This document shows, in pieces, positions 11,601-26,600 of a DNA stretch of 64,000 bases. Every line of letters begins with the position of its first letter. Position 1 is the first letter of the stretch. The stretch is from Astropecten irregularis (lineage: Eukaryota > Echinodermata > Asteroidea > Paxillosida > Astropectinidae), in the NCBI GenBank assembly GCA_963971285.1, contig OZ020262.1:6171036-6235035 (forward strand), read 5' to 3'. A program made the position numbers and the translations under genes. The notes below the pieces were generated by a model. The model was not told the DNA's origin, did not search any database, and saw only the letters and a program-made list of their open reading frames with translations.

Positions 11601-14600
11601 CAGCCGAGGCGAGTCGCTGCCATCTCCATAGCAACACGTGTGTCCTCAGAAATGGGCGTGAGTCTTGGTGAAGAGGTCAGAAAACCGTACCATTTGAAAT
11701 AAATAATTACAAGCATGATAATGGGTGGGATTCGAACCCACGACCTTCTGCTTACTAGTGCAGATGCCATACCGCTAGGCCAGCGAGCTAGCTGGTGTCA
11801 GCGGGGTTAATCGAACCCAATATCGCGGCGGGTACCGCAGTTAATTATGAATATTAAATTATTTTGGAGATAAATAATATGCAAATTAGGCAATTAAGCT
11901 TGCCAGCCTAATTTGCATATTTTCTATCTCCCAACCAGTTTGATTTTTTTTCAAAGCTGGTGGTGTTTTTAAAAGTACAGTATTTGTTACAAATTTGTCG
12001 AAAACTCAGGTTTTTGAATTGATTTCTCCTTGTTTTACAGGTTGGCTACTGTGTTCGATTCGATGACACAACATCGCCCAAGACAAAAGTTAAAGTAAGA
12101 TTTTAGTCTTACATGTAACTCACTTTTGAAAAATCTGTAAATTAGATAACAAGTTTATATTATTTATTATGACTTTTGGCATGCACATACAATCTTCTTA
12201 CGTATGTATACTAGTGCTGGGCTTTTTTTTTCGGTTATAGGTTAACCGACCCGGATTTAATTATCCGGTTACAAATGTCCACGAACCGTTAACCGAAACT
12301 GAAAGGAAAAAAAATGGGCGGACCTTTGGCTCATGCTCAACAACCCAAAAATTGTAAACTGATGTAGAATTTCAGTCAGTTATTTTGTCCGTTTTGCCCA
12401 AGTAGAAACACGCTTGTTCACAAACTGGATCTAAAAGAAACATTGTATGTACTTGATCTAAATGCTTGATCTAAAAAATAACATCGTAAAAAGAATTCAG
12501 AAAGTGATGATCACATTGAAGAAGACGTATATATATATAACATTAATCGCACATGTCACACGTTGCACGTGATTACATAGGTTAACTGTTAACCTGATTT
12601 TTTTTTGCAATCGGTAACCGGATATGAAATTAGCCGATTTTGGCCAGCACTAATGTGTACTTTTGTGTATTTTTCATCATACAGTATATGACAGACGGTA
12701 TGCTTCTACGGGAGGCCATATTGGATCCGAAATTGTCCAGGTATGACATGATTTGAAAACTACCCAAAAAGTTATGTGCAATTGGTTGATGAGCTTGACC
12801 AATTACAATGAAATCTAAAAAATGTCCTGTAAACAAATCTTTGTTAAAGGTAATATCATACTTTGGTTTTTATCAAAGAAATACGGATTCATGGGCTAAA
12901 ATATCAAGACAGATACAGTAACAGTCATCTGTGAAAATTTCAGTCCCATACGGTGCCCACTTTTTGAGAAAACAGTGAAAAACAGCAAAGGTATTCCTTA
13001 AGTCTTTTCTCTTTTATTTTTGATCTTTTAAAAGGTCAAAAAGGTTTTCGGTCGTTGTTTTACCAATTTCTGGATAAATACACAATTTCAGATGGAAAAA
13101 TTTTAACGGTGTGTTTCTACCACCACCATCTTCATACCCTGTATTAAAGTTATACGTAAATCTGTGAACATTTCTGTTTTGGTTTCTTACCAAAGTATGA
13201 TACTACCTTTAATTTTTCTTCTTTTGTCTTGGTTTCTCAGATATAGTTTCATCATCCTGGACGAGGCACACGAAAGGACGGTTCACACCGATGTCCTGTT
13301 CGGCGTGGTGAAGAAAGCACAGAAGCACAGGTCAAGCAACGACCACCGAGCCCTGAAGGTAGGTACCGTTGCCAGAGCTTGGAAATTCACCAATGTGGCC
13401 TGGGTTCGAATCCAGCTCAGGTCTTATGTGAATAGAGTTCTGCGTTGGTTCTCTCATACTGAGCCACAAGGGTTTTTCTCTGTGTTCTCCGGTTTTCCTC
13501 CCTCCACAAAAAAAAATCCAACACTCCAACAGCTCTGTGATCATATATGGGTTGATGTGGCTAGCAGCCAAGGGCGCCCATGAAAGCCTGCTGCTCGATC
13601 ACGTTGAAGTCGCATCCTTCACAATTCAGCACCCCAGCTGTGAGTAAGGATGATTAGCCTCCCAAATTATTATTATTATTAATGTCATCTCTTGTAGGTA
13701 ATTGTCATGTCGGCCACCATGGACGTCGACCATTTCTCTCGGTATTTCAACTTTGCTCCTGTTCTCTACCTTCAGGGTAGACAGCACCCAATACAGGTAT
13801 GCAATACCCAGCAAGCTCTTTCAGTACATGCTGTGCTCAATAAGCAGACTGCAGATCTGTGGGGTACTGTGGCCTAGTTGTCTGACGTATCGTGCTCAAG
13901 ATCCTGTGGTCAATCTGCAGATCGTGGGTTCGAATCCAGCCATGGGCTAGTGGTGCTTGCGTCCTTGGGCAAGACGCTTTGTAACATATATATGTGCAAA
14001 TTAGGCTTGCCCTTCACCGACGTGGATGAGCACTGTATACTCAGTGCTTGTGAGAGCACGTGAAAAAATCACATGCTGGCTCAGGTGGGATTCGAACCCA
14101 CGACCTCCTGCTCACAAGTGCAGATGCCTTACCTGCTAGGCCACCGAGCTAGCTGTGGTCTGCAGGGTGAATCGTATCCAATAACGCGGCGGGTACCGTA
14201 GTAAATCATGAAAATTAAATTATTTTTGGTTGGCAAATCATTTAATATATGCCTCTGCATCATTGAAGTCAGGCAACCAGTCACTCTCCTGAGGACGAAC
14301 AGAGCACACTGTTCGGAACATTGACATAATACCACCGGTTCTTCACAGAACCACACACTCTCACAGAAGAGATTACATAGTGTCACCGCAAACCTACCTT
14401 CTTTTAGAACTTCCAACATGCATAGCTTCAAGTCTAAGTATATCATTGATATTATCATTTATTAAAAAGCCGTATCCTCTTTGAGTGATCCCCCATGTAC
14501 AGTTCCCAGGTTGCAGCTTGCTGCGTGTATCATTGAAACGATCCCTGGGGCATGGCGGTGTGTGCGTGGTTTCATGGCTTCTGACTGCCAAACGAACAAA

Positions 14601-17600
14601 GATAATTGACTATTGGGGTCACCACCAACGTAGGGCCAGCTGGATAGCTCAGTTGGTAGGGCCCCTGTATGGTGTTCTGGAGGTCGCCGGTTCGAATCCC
14701 GCTCCAGTCAATTTTTCTTCGTTCACTTTTCAATGACTATATCATTGATTGTCAGAATATTTCTTTGTTGTATCTCCTGTTGTTTGGATGTTTGTTGATA
14801 GTTGCTTTACTCCAGTGAGTCCCAGAGTGACTTCTTGTTTGCTGCAATGGTCTCCATCTTCCAGATTCATCAAAAACAGCCCCCTGGGTAAGGACATCAA
14901 ACAATTTCATATAACATTTATATACAGGGTGTCCCAGAAGAAATGCAACACTGTGTTGGGAACCATTATGTTTAAATTTAACTGTTTATCACTTCAAGAT
15001 TCAGATGTCTGATACAGCCATGTCTTGGCTATCACCATGTAGAATTTGAGCATATTGGGGCTGAAATTGGCGAAAATCTTAGCAATTAAAAGAGTACTCC
15101 TTAGAAACAAATTTGCAAGGATAACACGCATAGTGGTCAATACACACATAATGTGTATGAAAGAAAGATGAAAATTGGGTTTTGAGGTTGGGTAATTCAG
15201 TCTTAGTTTTTTCACTCAATTTCAGTCCAATTTTGCTCAAATTCTACATTCTACATCACATATCTGAATCTTGAAGTGATTGTCAGTTTAATTTTCATAT
15301 AATAGTTCTGGACACAAGTGTTGCGTTTTTTGGGGGGGACACCCTGTATATAACGCTTTAAGGTAAAGTCAAGTACAGTACAGGATTGGTATCATACCCA
15401 AACATACAAAGTTATACTTTCAGGATATGAAGATGGTGCTTGTAGAAACATACTGTTAAAATATTTCCGCCTGAAGTGGTGTGTTTATCCAGAAATTAGT
15501 CAAACAAAGTTTGAAAACAGTTTTGATCTTGGGGTAAGATCAAAACCATTCTTTATGTTTTATAAGAAAAATTGAGTCGGGTTTTCACTATTTTCTCATG
15601 ACTCAGACTGTCAGATGTCCTATTGAGCTCAGATTTTCACAGGTTTATCATTTCATGTACATGTTTGATCAGACAGAGTGTGAGTGTTGTTGTGTGACCT
15701 TTACCAATCATTTCACCAAACTCATCGTAACTTACTATCAATCATAGGACTTATGATGCATTGCAGCCCTACATAGGATGCGATGGGTTATCCTTCGTAG
15801 CTTGACTTACAATCAGTTGTAGGGTTTCATGAACTGGACCCCAGGGGCCGATTTCACGAAGCCCTACGATTGATCATAACTCGAGATACGAAGGATAACC
15901 CATCGTAGGGGGCCTATCCCACGTAGGGCTTCAATGCATCAAAAGTCCCACGATTGAAGTTACAAAGAGTTTGGTGAAATGATTGGTAAAGGTCACACAA
16001 CAGTACTCACACTCTGTCTGATCAAACATGTACATGAAATGATAAACCTGTGAACATTTGAGCTCAATCGGACAACTGACAGTCTGAGTCATGAGAAAAT
16101 AGTGAGAACCCGACTAAATTTTTCTTCGACCCCAGATCTATTATAATGATTGTCGTTGACTAGTTGACTGTACGTTCAAGATGTTTTCACCTCGTGATTT
16201 TCATCTTCTTCTTGGGTGACGTTGTTTGCAGGGAGGATATGTTGGTGTTCCTGACGGGTCAAGAGGAGATTGAGACCCTCGTGAGGTCCATCAAGGAAGT
16301 CGCTAGAGACCTGCCATCGGGTAAGTCGACACTCCTTCCCTAGGACCTACCTAGAAGCTTCTCCCACGTAGGTCCTTACCCCTCTGTATTAGATCCTGCC
16401 GACCTCCAGCTTCTTGTTGAGTGTCTAAGACACTGTTGAACTCCATGAGGTACAGGAAGCCAGGGATAAGCTGTCAGGTTGTACCTTGGAGTGAGTGATC
16501 AGTGAGCTCCTCAAAGGGTCCTCCCGAAAGGGTCAAACTCTGGTGAGAGACTGTAACCAGCCAGAGTAGTACCAAATGAGATCACAGCTGGCCACAACAT
16601 CTAACAAATTAAGAACTCTACCGAGGAATAGTGACACCAACTGAATAAATATTAAGAAAAAGACACATGGAAGTCGTTGGGCACTGCATTATTAGAGACC
16701 CCAGTCGAGTATCGAGTAGCTAGCCAATGTAAGAAGCAGTCTTGATCACAGGGGTCGCATCTGTGCATTGACTCTGGCTTGTTGGCTGCCGCTTTTCTTC
16801 CTGCGGGCTCGCTTCTCTGCAACCGCCGCTATCATCTTCTCTTAGCCAGTCTGCAGCTGTTTGTGAAGCGTGCTTCTCCAGCTGACACAGTCGGATGCGA
16901 GGTCCTCCGAGGTCCGAGGTATTGATGTCGAGTGAATAATGTCTCTCTTGCACACATCCTTGAGCCTAAATTAAACCGAGGGTGGCTTATGCTTCTCTGT
17001 CCTAGATAGAAATGAGAACCCTAAAAACTGAAGGGCCCCAGCCTGCACCCCTGCTGTGAGTCTCTCGCCTCGGTCGCGCAAGCGCTCACTCGCAGTCGCA
17101 CAATTTATCAGCCTTCAGCAGTGGACTCGGCCCTGAACTCGACCTTAAATATACTCGTACTCAATACCCTGGACTCGGACTCGTCACAAATGTACTCAGA
17201 CTCAGCCAGATACTCGGACCTTGAAGAACTCTGTTCTCGGATCTGAGGACTCAACTCCGACACTGCCCTTCAGTGATTTTCCAGAAATGACTACGTCGGT
17301 CGCTTAAATCCCTGATGCGTCGGATGCTTCTGAGTGGAAAAGAGGTCTTTTTTAGTAGGTCTTAGCTACCTGGATACTGAATGACTGATCTCGTCTTTTC
17401 TAATCACAGATTGTCCCGGTCTGATGGTGACTCCGATGTACGCTGCCCTACCTTCCCATCTTCAGATGAAAGTCTTCCAGCCGGCGCCACCCGTAAGTCT
17501 GTTCCCAAACTTCCCCCACGTCCCTAGACCTTTTATTAAACGATGAAGCACAAGTCACAGATATTCACCAAGCATTATAGCTCCTGGGGTCTATTTCACC

Positions 17601-20600
17601 AAACTCTTCGTAACTTGCTATCAATCGTAGGACGTTTGATGCATTGAAGCCCTACGTGGGATAGGCCCGCTACGAGGGGTTATCCTTCGTAACTCGAGTT
17701 ACGATCGATCGCAGGGCTTCGTGAAATCCACCCAAGGCAATTTTTAAGAAGAAGTGACACACTTCCACCTTTTGAATTTCCTTATGACTGTCTTAACCCT
17801 AACCCTCTGCACTTACCACACAAGACAAGAGCTGTTTACCACACATTACCAGTCTCCACAGGGGACTGGATATTAACCCTAACCCTCTGCACCTACCACA
17901 CAAGACAAGAGCTGCTTACCACACACTACAAGAGTCTCCACAGGGGGACTGGATATTAACCCTAACCCTCTGCACCTACCACACACAAAGACAAGAGCTG
18001 CTTACCACACACTACCACAGTCTCCACAGGGGGACTGGATGTTATCAGGGATAAAACACTGCAAAATATCTTTTGTGCCACCAAAGCAAAGCAAAGAGTA
18101 AAACCAATGACCAGGATTTTAAGGATAAAAAATAATGGTGATTGAAGAAATACTGTGTGTGTTTTCACTGTTTTCTCAAAAAAGTGGGCACCGTATGGCA
18201 CTGAAATTTTCACAGATGACTGTTACTGTATCTTCCTTGATATTTTTGCTCATGAATCTGCATTTTGTTGACAAAAACCAAAGTATGGAATTACCTTTAA
18301 AACCTACTTTAAGTGACATGGGGCCGATTTCATATAGCTCTGCGACGCGTCGCAACTCCATTTATGACGCGTCCTAGCTGCGACGCGTCGCATCTATGCG
18401 GTGAGTCCATAGAGAAAGGATGCGTCTTAACTCTGCGGCGCGTCATAGGTTTTATGAAATCGGCCAAAGGTTCTTACTTTTGTGGTTTTCTTTCCTGATC
18501 AAGGGCAAGAGGAAGATTATTCTCTCGACGAACATAGCGGAGACGTCAGTCACCATTCCAGGAATTAAACATGTGATAGATACAGGCAGAGTCAAGGCAA
18601 AGTAAGTGTCATTCCAAAGCTGACCATCAGAGAAACAACCATTGAGAAGCCCAGTGAGCCCATTTTCAGACAAATTTTGCTTAATATAAAGTAGGGGTGG
18701 GCAACCGTTATGAATCAATGGGCCAGAAACGAGGAATGGAAAATTTGGCAGGCTGCACTATGGTCAACAATGCACTTTCAATTTCAAACATTCAGTAAGA
18801 AGGATTTACTTAGAGGGCAACCCCACTTAGGAACACAACCTGACAACTACTGAGAGGTGTTGGTTTCAGGTATACAATGACCACATGTGCATTTAGGCAC
18901 ATCACAAGTGCCAGCAATATCACTCCACATTTGCACTAAAAATAACACATCGGATCTCAGGCAAATTACATTGCAACCATGAAAACGTGTGGTATGTCCG
19001 CGTGCATGCATGGTGTACACTACATGCATGAGTCAATGTTTGTCTGACATTTGGGGACTCCTGTGACGTCATTAGCGCAATTAATAGGGAACTCGGAGCT
19101 AGCTCGTTCTTTGTGTTTAAACCGTACCGCGCTGTGTGAAGCACATACCAATTTTTTTTTCTTACTGGATGCGTCTCGCGGGCCGCATAGAAATCAATGG
19201 TGGGCCGCATGCGGGCCGTAGGTTGCCCACCCCTGATATAAAGTAATGTTTGACAAAGCAAACACTTTTTGTCTACTGACGAAAGGTGACCGTGTGTTTC
19301 CATCCGTCTTTGGGTGTTTGCAGGTGGAGTGTCCTGTAGAAAACACAAACGGGTGTCATATTTTTCTGAGCGTTACCCGGCACTCTAACGCTCACTCAAT
19401 ACGGGCATTTCACAATTTAGAGCGCCACCAAGAGGGCAGCAGGGAGAGGCCGTTTTACGTGGTGCATGATGGGAAATTGTCGACATTGGAGATTTTTCCC
19501 CTATAAGTTCAATCGTCTTCGCCATTTAACCCACCGTATATCTTTCATCCATAGGTATTTCTCAATATTTTCCAGTTTGGATGTGTGTGCTGTGCATCCG
19601 AAAGATTCGCAAGCATAAACCATTGTGATAACACGTGAAATAAACGCACAAAACGACCCAAGAATTAGCAATAACGTTGAACATATAGGGGAAAAATCTC
19701 CAATGTCGACAATTTCCCATCATGCACCGCGTAAATCGGCCTCATTCTGCTGCCCTCTTGGTGGCGCTCTAAAATGTGAAACGCCCGTATTCCAGGATGT
19801 CTTCGAATCACAGTAGAAACAGACGTTATTGCTGGTTCCTGGGTGGACCAGAAATGAGTTTCAGGCATCTTTCTTGTTTACATCGCAAATTATTCCTCAT
19901 AATTCCTTGCGTTGACCTGCAGCGTGACCAAAAATTTATGATGGATTGTGGTCGACACTTTTCGTACTGAGTGGAAACGAGGCGTTTGTCGGCGATCCGG
20001 ATCACCAGCACCCAGAAAATTCCTTTTGTGTGCCACGTGGACATTTGATGATATTTGGTCTTGTTGCATTGTGTTTTATCAGGAGCTACCAGCCAGGCAG
20101 TGGATTGGACATGCTGAAAGTGCAGTGGGTGTCTCAGGCCCAGGCTTGGCAACGGACTGGCAGGGCGGGTAGAGAAGACAGGTTAGTACAGACATCATCT
20201 CTCTCGCCTGGAGTCAATTTCATAGAGCTGCTTAAGCACAAAAATTTGCTTAAGCAAGAAAGTCTTTCTTTGATCAAACAGGATTAGCAAGCAAATTTTC
20301 TAGTCGTGTGATGTGTACTGCTTTTGACTTGTATTCGGCCATTGTTTTCTGAGCATAGCATCCACCAGGAGTTTTGGCTGGCATCCTGATTTGGGTGCTT
20401 AAGCAAATATTGGAGCTTAAGCAGCTCTATGAAATTGACCCCTGCTCCTTACTAGTGCTGGGCAGAAAACCTGACTAGTCGACTTGTCGCAACCAGCGCA
20501 GAATATTTGACTACTCGACTATTGTTTCAACATGCTCAACGAGAACCGATAAGTCGTCAGGCCACGACTAGTCGGTTACGTCGTTACCACCCGAATAATA

Positions 20601-23600
20601 ATAATAGTAATAATAATTTGGGAGGCTAATCATCCTTACTGGCAGCTGGGGTGCTGAATTGCAAAGAATGCGGCTACAATGTGATCGAGTTGACAGCGGT
20701 ACCCTTGGCTGCCAGCACACTTCAACCCATATATGATCACAGAGCACAGCCCGAGATCGAAAGTGTTTGATTTTTGTGGATTGAGGAAAACCGGAGAACC
20801 CTGAGAACCCTGAGAAAAACCCTTAGGAGAGAACCATTGCACAACTCTACTCGCATATGACCCAAGCCGGGATCAAACCCGGGCCACATTGGTGAGAGGC
20901 GAGTGCCTAACACACTTGTCACGTATGCCCCCTAAATGACCGCCCAATTACACTTGAATCTCTATTTATTGTGCTAACAGTGGAACGTGCTGGAGGCTGT
21001 ACACTGAACCAGAATTTGCTCGTCTGCCGGCCAACACCATACCCGAGATACAAAGGTACGTCCACACTCAGAAACATGTTCAGTATTGTGTGGAAGATTG
21101 CAGTTTTTATCAAGACCAATCATCGTCTCAAATATTCTCCATTAAAATTGAGTTATTATCCAGATCTTTTATCCCGATAAAATCCCTTCAAAATATTTGC
21201 AATGGAAATTAAGCACTCTCGGACAAATTCACTGAAAAATCAAAAGCCATTAATGGTTGTTCCATTTAAAATTTAATTCCAAGTAATTAGTGTTATATTG
21301 TGCATTTTGAAAACTATATTATTGGAACAAATTTTTTCCCCAAGGAGAATATCATGACCAGTGATGTTCGTGTACTGGATGCTCATTTGAACAAAAGGGA
21401 GCCAAGTGAATAAAGTGGTTTAGAAAATTAAATCTTGATCATAAGAGGTTTTGCTGTCAAAGTTAACTGCTTGACTTTCTGTTTTCTACGCCCAGATGCA
21501 ACCTGGCCAATGTCGTCTTGCAACTTCTCGCTCTCAACATCCGGGACGTCCTCAATTTTGACTTCATGGACCCTCCTTCCAAAGAGGTGACTGGAACAGC
21601 AGCTAATATGATGTCAGACCTCCCAACCTTTCCGCTTTTGGCAGAAAATTTCCGCTTTTTTTAGTTGATTATGATTTTCTGCTCTTGTCCATTATTTTCC
21701 GAAAAAGAAGATTTTTACCAGGCACATGGCATAATGAAAATTGTGTGCCTGTTTACTGTTTTCCAGTCCACGCATCAGCTGTGACTTCTCCTATTTCACT
21801 CCACAAGCAACTGTTTGCTAGTCTAAACGTGGTACCCTAACTCCAAAATAGGGTTTATAATACCACTAGCGTAGCAGCACCATGCTACATGTATTTTCTC
21901 AACTCCCAACGTGTACCTGAACTCCCCAATGCATGGTCACTATGCTCTCTTGGGCGTGGTCACTTAGCTCCCTCAAAAAGTCTTTAGGAATTTTTTTAAT
22001 CAAATGTTGGGAGGTCTGTGATGTTACTGTAAACACACTCTTCATCAGGCTGTGTGATTCAATAATCAGTACCAATACCAGTGGTCTGGCGTGTTGAACT
22101 CAAAGTCCCGTGGTCAATCTACAGATTGCGGGTTCCAATCCAGCCATGGGCTAGTGGTGCTTGCATCGTTGGGCAAGACGTTCTGTCACATATTGCTCCT
22201 CTTCACCCAGATGTAAATGGGTACCTGTGAGGGTAGAGATGGCTTTGTGGTTTGATTAGCCTATGTGCACTGAATACGGTACCCAGGGCTGTATACTCCC
22301 CAGGGAGTTGAGATGGTTTCAGGAATGTTTATATGGCCTGATGACCAGGGATAATAATCAATTTGTTATGCGCAGTAGAGTATATTCATATAGTAGCTGC
22401 GCAATATAGATGTCCGATATTATTATATTAATACACACAGGTTTTAATCTAGATCTTTCTTCTTTACCTTAGTCTCTTCACAGCGCTATTGAGCAACTTC
22501 AGTTACTTGGTGCTGTGGATAAAGAAAACATGCAGCAGGTAATAAAGGGCCAACTTGCATTGAAGTCTAGATTTGTGTATTTCTATGAATATTCATGTTG
22601 TGGGCGGGGCTTGCTGGCTCCTCAAGCAAGCCAATGAGCTATACACCGATCCGACACCGCGACTATGGAGGTAGGAAACACCCGCCATTACTGCAGTGTC
22701 CCCGCCCGTATTTTGTCCGGCAACAAAAGAATTTACGTCTGCTGCACTCTATACTGCAGGGTGTACGTCCCCTAATCATGGGACGTACACCCTGCAATTA
22801 TAGAGTGCGGCGGAGTTTTTAATTTTTTTGTTGCCGGACAAAAGGCAGGTGGGCACACTGCAGTAATGGCGGACAGTATATCGTGCCGTCGGATCGGTCT
22901 ATAGTAACTTTAATACAATGAAGACTTTGCATATGTTGTGGATGAGAGAACATAAAATATGCAACAGATATTGTGTTAATGAGGACAAATGATTGTATTC
23001 ATTTTGCAATATGAATATTCATGATATGATGAATAATTCATCAGTTTCTCTGATTTGTTTTGTTTTTGTTTTTTTGCTTGTCATCACCAGTTGAGTTCTA
23101 TTGGGAGAGAGATGGCCGTCTTTCCTCTGGAGCCCAGGCTAGCCAGAGTCCTCTTAGCCTCCAAGCAGCACGGATGTCTGTAAGTCAAGCTAGTCTTACC
23201 ATTGCACTCGTAATCATTCAATAGTTGTATACTATCGTTCAGTGAGTGAATAATGGTACTTTGTGATTTGTTCTGTAATCTTGATTTGCATGATTTTATT
23301 CACAGTGAGGAGATATTAACCATCGTCTCATTGCTGTCTGTAGAGTCCATCCAGCATACTCCACAGAACAAGGTAAGAAAAAAAAAACAGCCTTGGCAAC
23401 TTTAAAACATAGGCTAATTCGAACCACAAATAAGCCTGGCCGCAATACTGATTTTATTTACCAAGGTTTTTGGTGATTAACAGTAGCAGCTCTGTCAAAT
23501 TCAAAGTTCAAAATATATTTCAATAATGGAACAATTTTAGCCTCAAGAATTGCAAACTGTATTTTTAAATGATCTTTTTGAACAGAGAGAAGCTGCCATA

Positions 23601-26600
23601 GCCGCATGGAGGAAGTTTCTATCCAGTGAAGGTGACCATGTGACCTTATTGACTATCTACAGAGCGTACAAAGCCACAAAGGGCAACAAGGTAAGCATGG
23701 AAGTGGCTATGGCTACGGATATGTCATTAGTCATGTGGCTTTATCTTCAGTTCATGTTTTCAAAAAATGGCTTGGTTAGGCTCATGTTCAAGTGCTGCCG
23801 TTCTTGTTTTTTTATTATGTTCAACCTTTATTAATACTGTAAAGGTACAATCATACTTTGGTAGCATACCAAAACAGAAATCTTCACAGATTTTTAGTAG
23901 GATTTGAAGTTTTGCATGGTGGAGAGACTAGAATTGGGTAAGACTTGCAGAGACACCATGTATAATACTCTTTTTGGAAGGTGTGTGGTCCCGAGAAGGA
24001 CCAATGAGAGTAAGTTATCGATGTTTCGACCGATGTGCTCTGGCCATCCTCAGGAGAGAGAGATCGAGAGAGCGACTTTTACTCATTCACATATATTTGT
24101 ATAACTTACAGGGTATAAAAGATGGTGATGGTAGAAACATACCGTTAAAATTGCTCTGCCTGAAATGCTGTATTTAAAAAACTTTCTATTTATTGATTTG
24201 TGTAGGACTGGTGTTTTGAGAACTTTGTGCACCAGCGGAACATGCGTCATGCAATGGAGATCCGAGCCCAGCTGCGGGAACTGTGTGTGAAGGCCGGGTT
24301 GCCGCTGTTGTCCTGTGGTCAGGATACAACCTCAGTCAGGTGATCATGAGTACTTTGATAGTGCAACGAGATTCAAATCAAAAGATTACCGCCATTTAGT
24401 CTGTCTGCCACAGATCGTAGCTGTCCCTAGTGTCCTGTGTATATTTGAGGATTTTTTTTGCACACAAAGGATGCTGCCTGAGTTTATGCATGCCCCTCCT
24501 TACCAAGTCACTGTCCTGAGCTGTATTACTATGTGCTGTATGATTCGGATTGAGTAGTTAATATGGAATTAGTGACAGCTCAAGTGTTTGGCGGTAAATG
24601 AAATATCCCGATTTAAAGGTAGTATCATACTTTAGTAGCATACCGAAACAGAAATCTTCACAGATTTACCTATAACCAACAAGGTATAAAGATGGTGATG
24701 GTAGAAACATATCCTTCAATTTTTTTTTTCTGCCTGATATGCTGTAATTTATCCAGAAAAGATAAAACCAATTGATCTAAACAATTTTTATCTTTAAAAG
24801 ATAAAAAATAACAGTGAAAATATTTTAAGATATACACTGCCTTGCTTTTTTCACTGTTTTCTCAAAAAGTGGGCACCGTATGAGACTGGAAATTTCACAG
24901 ATGACTGTTACTGTATCTTCCTTGATATTTTTGCCCATGCATCTGCATTTCTTTGACAAAAAACCAAAGTATGATACTACCTTTAAGGTTAATCTTGCAA
25001 AAATTAGGCATGTCGAAATGGCTTATTTCATTTCTGTGCTTATGTTTCAATACAGGAAGTGCCTTGTGCAGGGCCTATTCATGAATTCTGCAGAACTGCA
25101 ACGAGATGGGACGTACATAACAGTGAGTGGTCTAGTGAAAACGAACAATTTGTACCAGCATAACATTATTCCTGGCTCTTTGGCCAAGTGTGTAGTAGCA
25201 ATTTACTTTGTGGTTATTTTTTTGTTACCATTTTCACACCTGTGATTTGTTGCTTGCCCTATTTTATGCCCTACAATTTGAGAAAAATCTAGACAAAAAC
25301 ATTTTCCGTTTTGGAAACGTCCCTCGATAGGTTTTTTCTGGCTCACCTTCTCCGTGATTGCGACTCGGTTTTAACAGGCATGCAACCTTTCCTCGGATCA
25401 GCAGATTTCCTCTTTTTTCACTTCACTCTTATGCCGTTGAAAAGTGAAAAACACTGTACAAAATACGGTAAAGCTTAGAATTTTTGGAAAGTCCAAGTTA
25501 CATGCCTGAGTTTAGGACTTGATTCCATCAAAATGGTACGTTTTGATTTTCAACCCCCACTGTTTCATGAAAGCTAGATCAGCATGCTCCCTTGAAGTAA
25601 ATTCAAGAAATGTTTAGTCTTTTAGATTTTAACGTTCATTTTGTAAATTTATTTTGATTTTTGTTATCAGCTGGATCGTAAGCAGACGGTTAGCATCCAC
25701 CCCTCCTCCTGCCTCTTCCAATGTAAACCTGCATACCTCCTTTATAATGAACTGGTCCAGACTACTAAATGTTACATGAGGTAAGGAGAATTTACTCATG
25801 ATGTAAGGAGAATTGTATATGAGCTGTTAAAAGGGAGAACAATTTAATACATGATTGGTAAAGGTCACAGAACAGCACTCGTACGTTGTCTAATCCAGCA
25901 TGTACATATTTGAGTGAATATGTGAGCTCAATCGGACATCTGAATCATGAGGAAATAGCGAAAACCTGACTAAATTGTTTTTATAAAACATAAAGAATGG
26001 TTTTGATCTTATTTACCCCAAGATCAAAACTTTTTTTTTGGTCTTTGTTTTGCTAATTTCTGGATAAACACACCATTTCAGGTGGAAATATTTTAACGGT
26101 ATGTTTCTACCAGCACCATCTTCATACCCTGAAATGTATATGTAAATCTATGAACATTTCTGTTTGGCATGTACTAGTACCTTTGTCTATGCAATGAAGT
26201 GTTTATAAATACATAGTGTAATGATAGTTTTAAAATGAGACTACCAGAATTTTTAGGCAATTAGAATGACTGCCTCAACAATAGGGCAACCACCAGATGC
26301 TACTTAGTAAGTTTTTGAAAAGTGAAGGAAGAAAACTGAAGTGGGATTCGACCCTGCGACCTCCGGAATACCATATACTAATGGTCTTACTAACTGAGCT
26401 ATCCAGTCCTATGTTTGACTCAAAGTCAATCATCTTTGTTCATTTGGCAGTCCCAACAGCCAAAGAACAATCACAAGTGATAAACAGCACATGGAAATAG
26501 CGCAGTTGTTAGTGCTGTTTTTAAGACAGAAATTGCATGGTTAGCAAATTTTTGTGCTAAGCAGAACTGTGAAATTGGCCCCAGCTTATGCCTGAATGCC

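Noticed and set aside
13164..13583. 139-codon ORF across DHX33 exon 6 as a separate gene
   Set aside because: Only 13241-13358 is coding (DEAH motif exon); the rest is MITE on one side and SINE on the other.
13895..13945. Possible tRNA gene (GTGGGTTCGAATCCAGCC)
   Set aside because: Same SINE family 3 sequence in five places; no foldable cloverleaf with intact arms.
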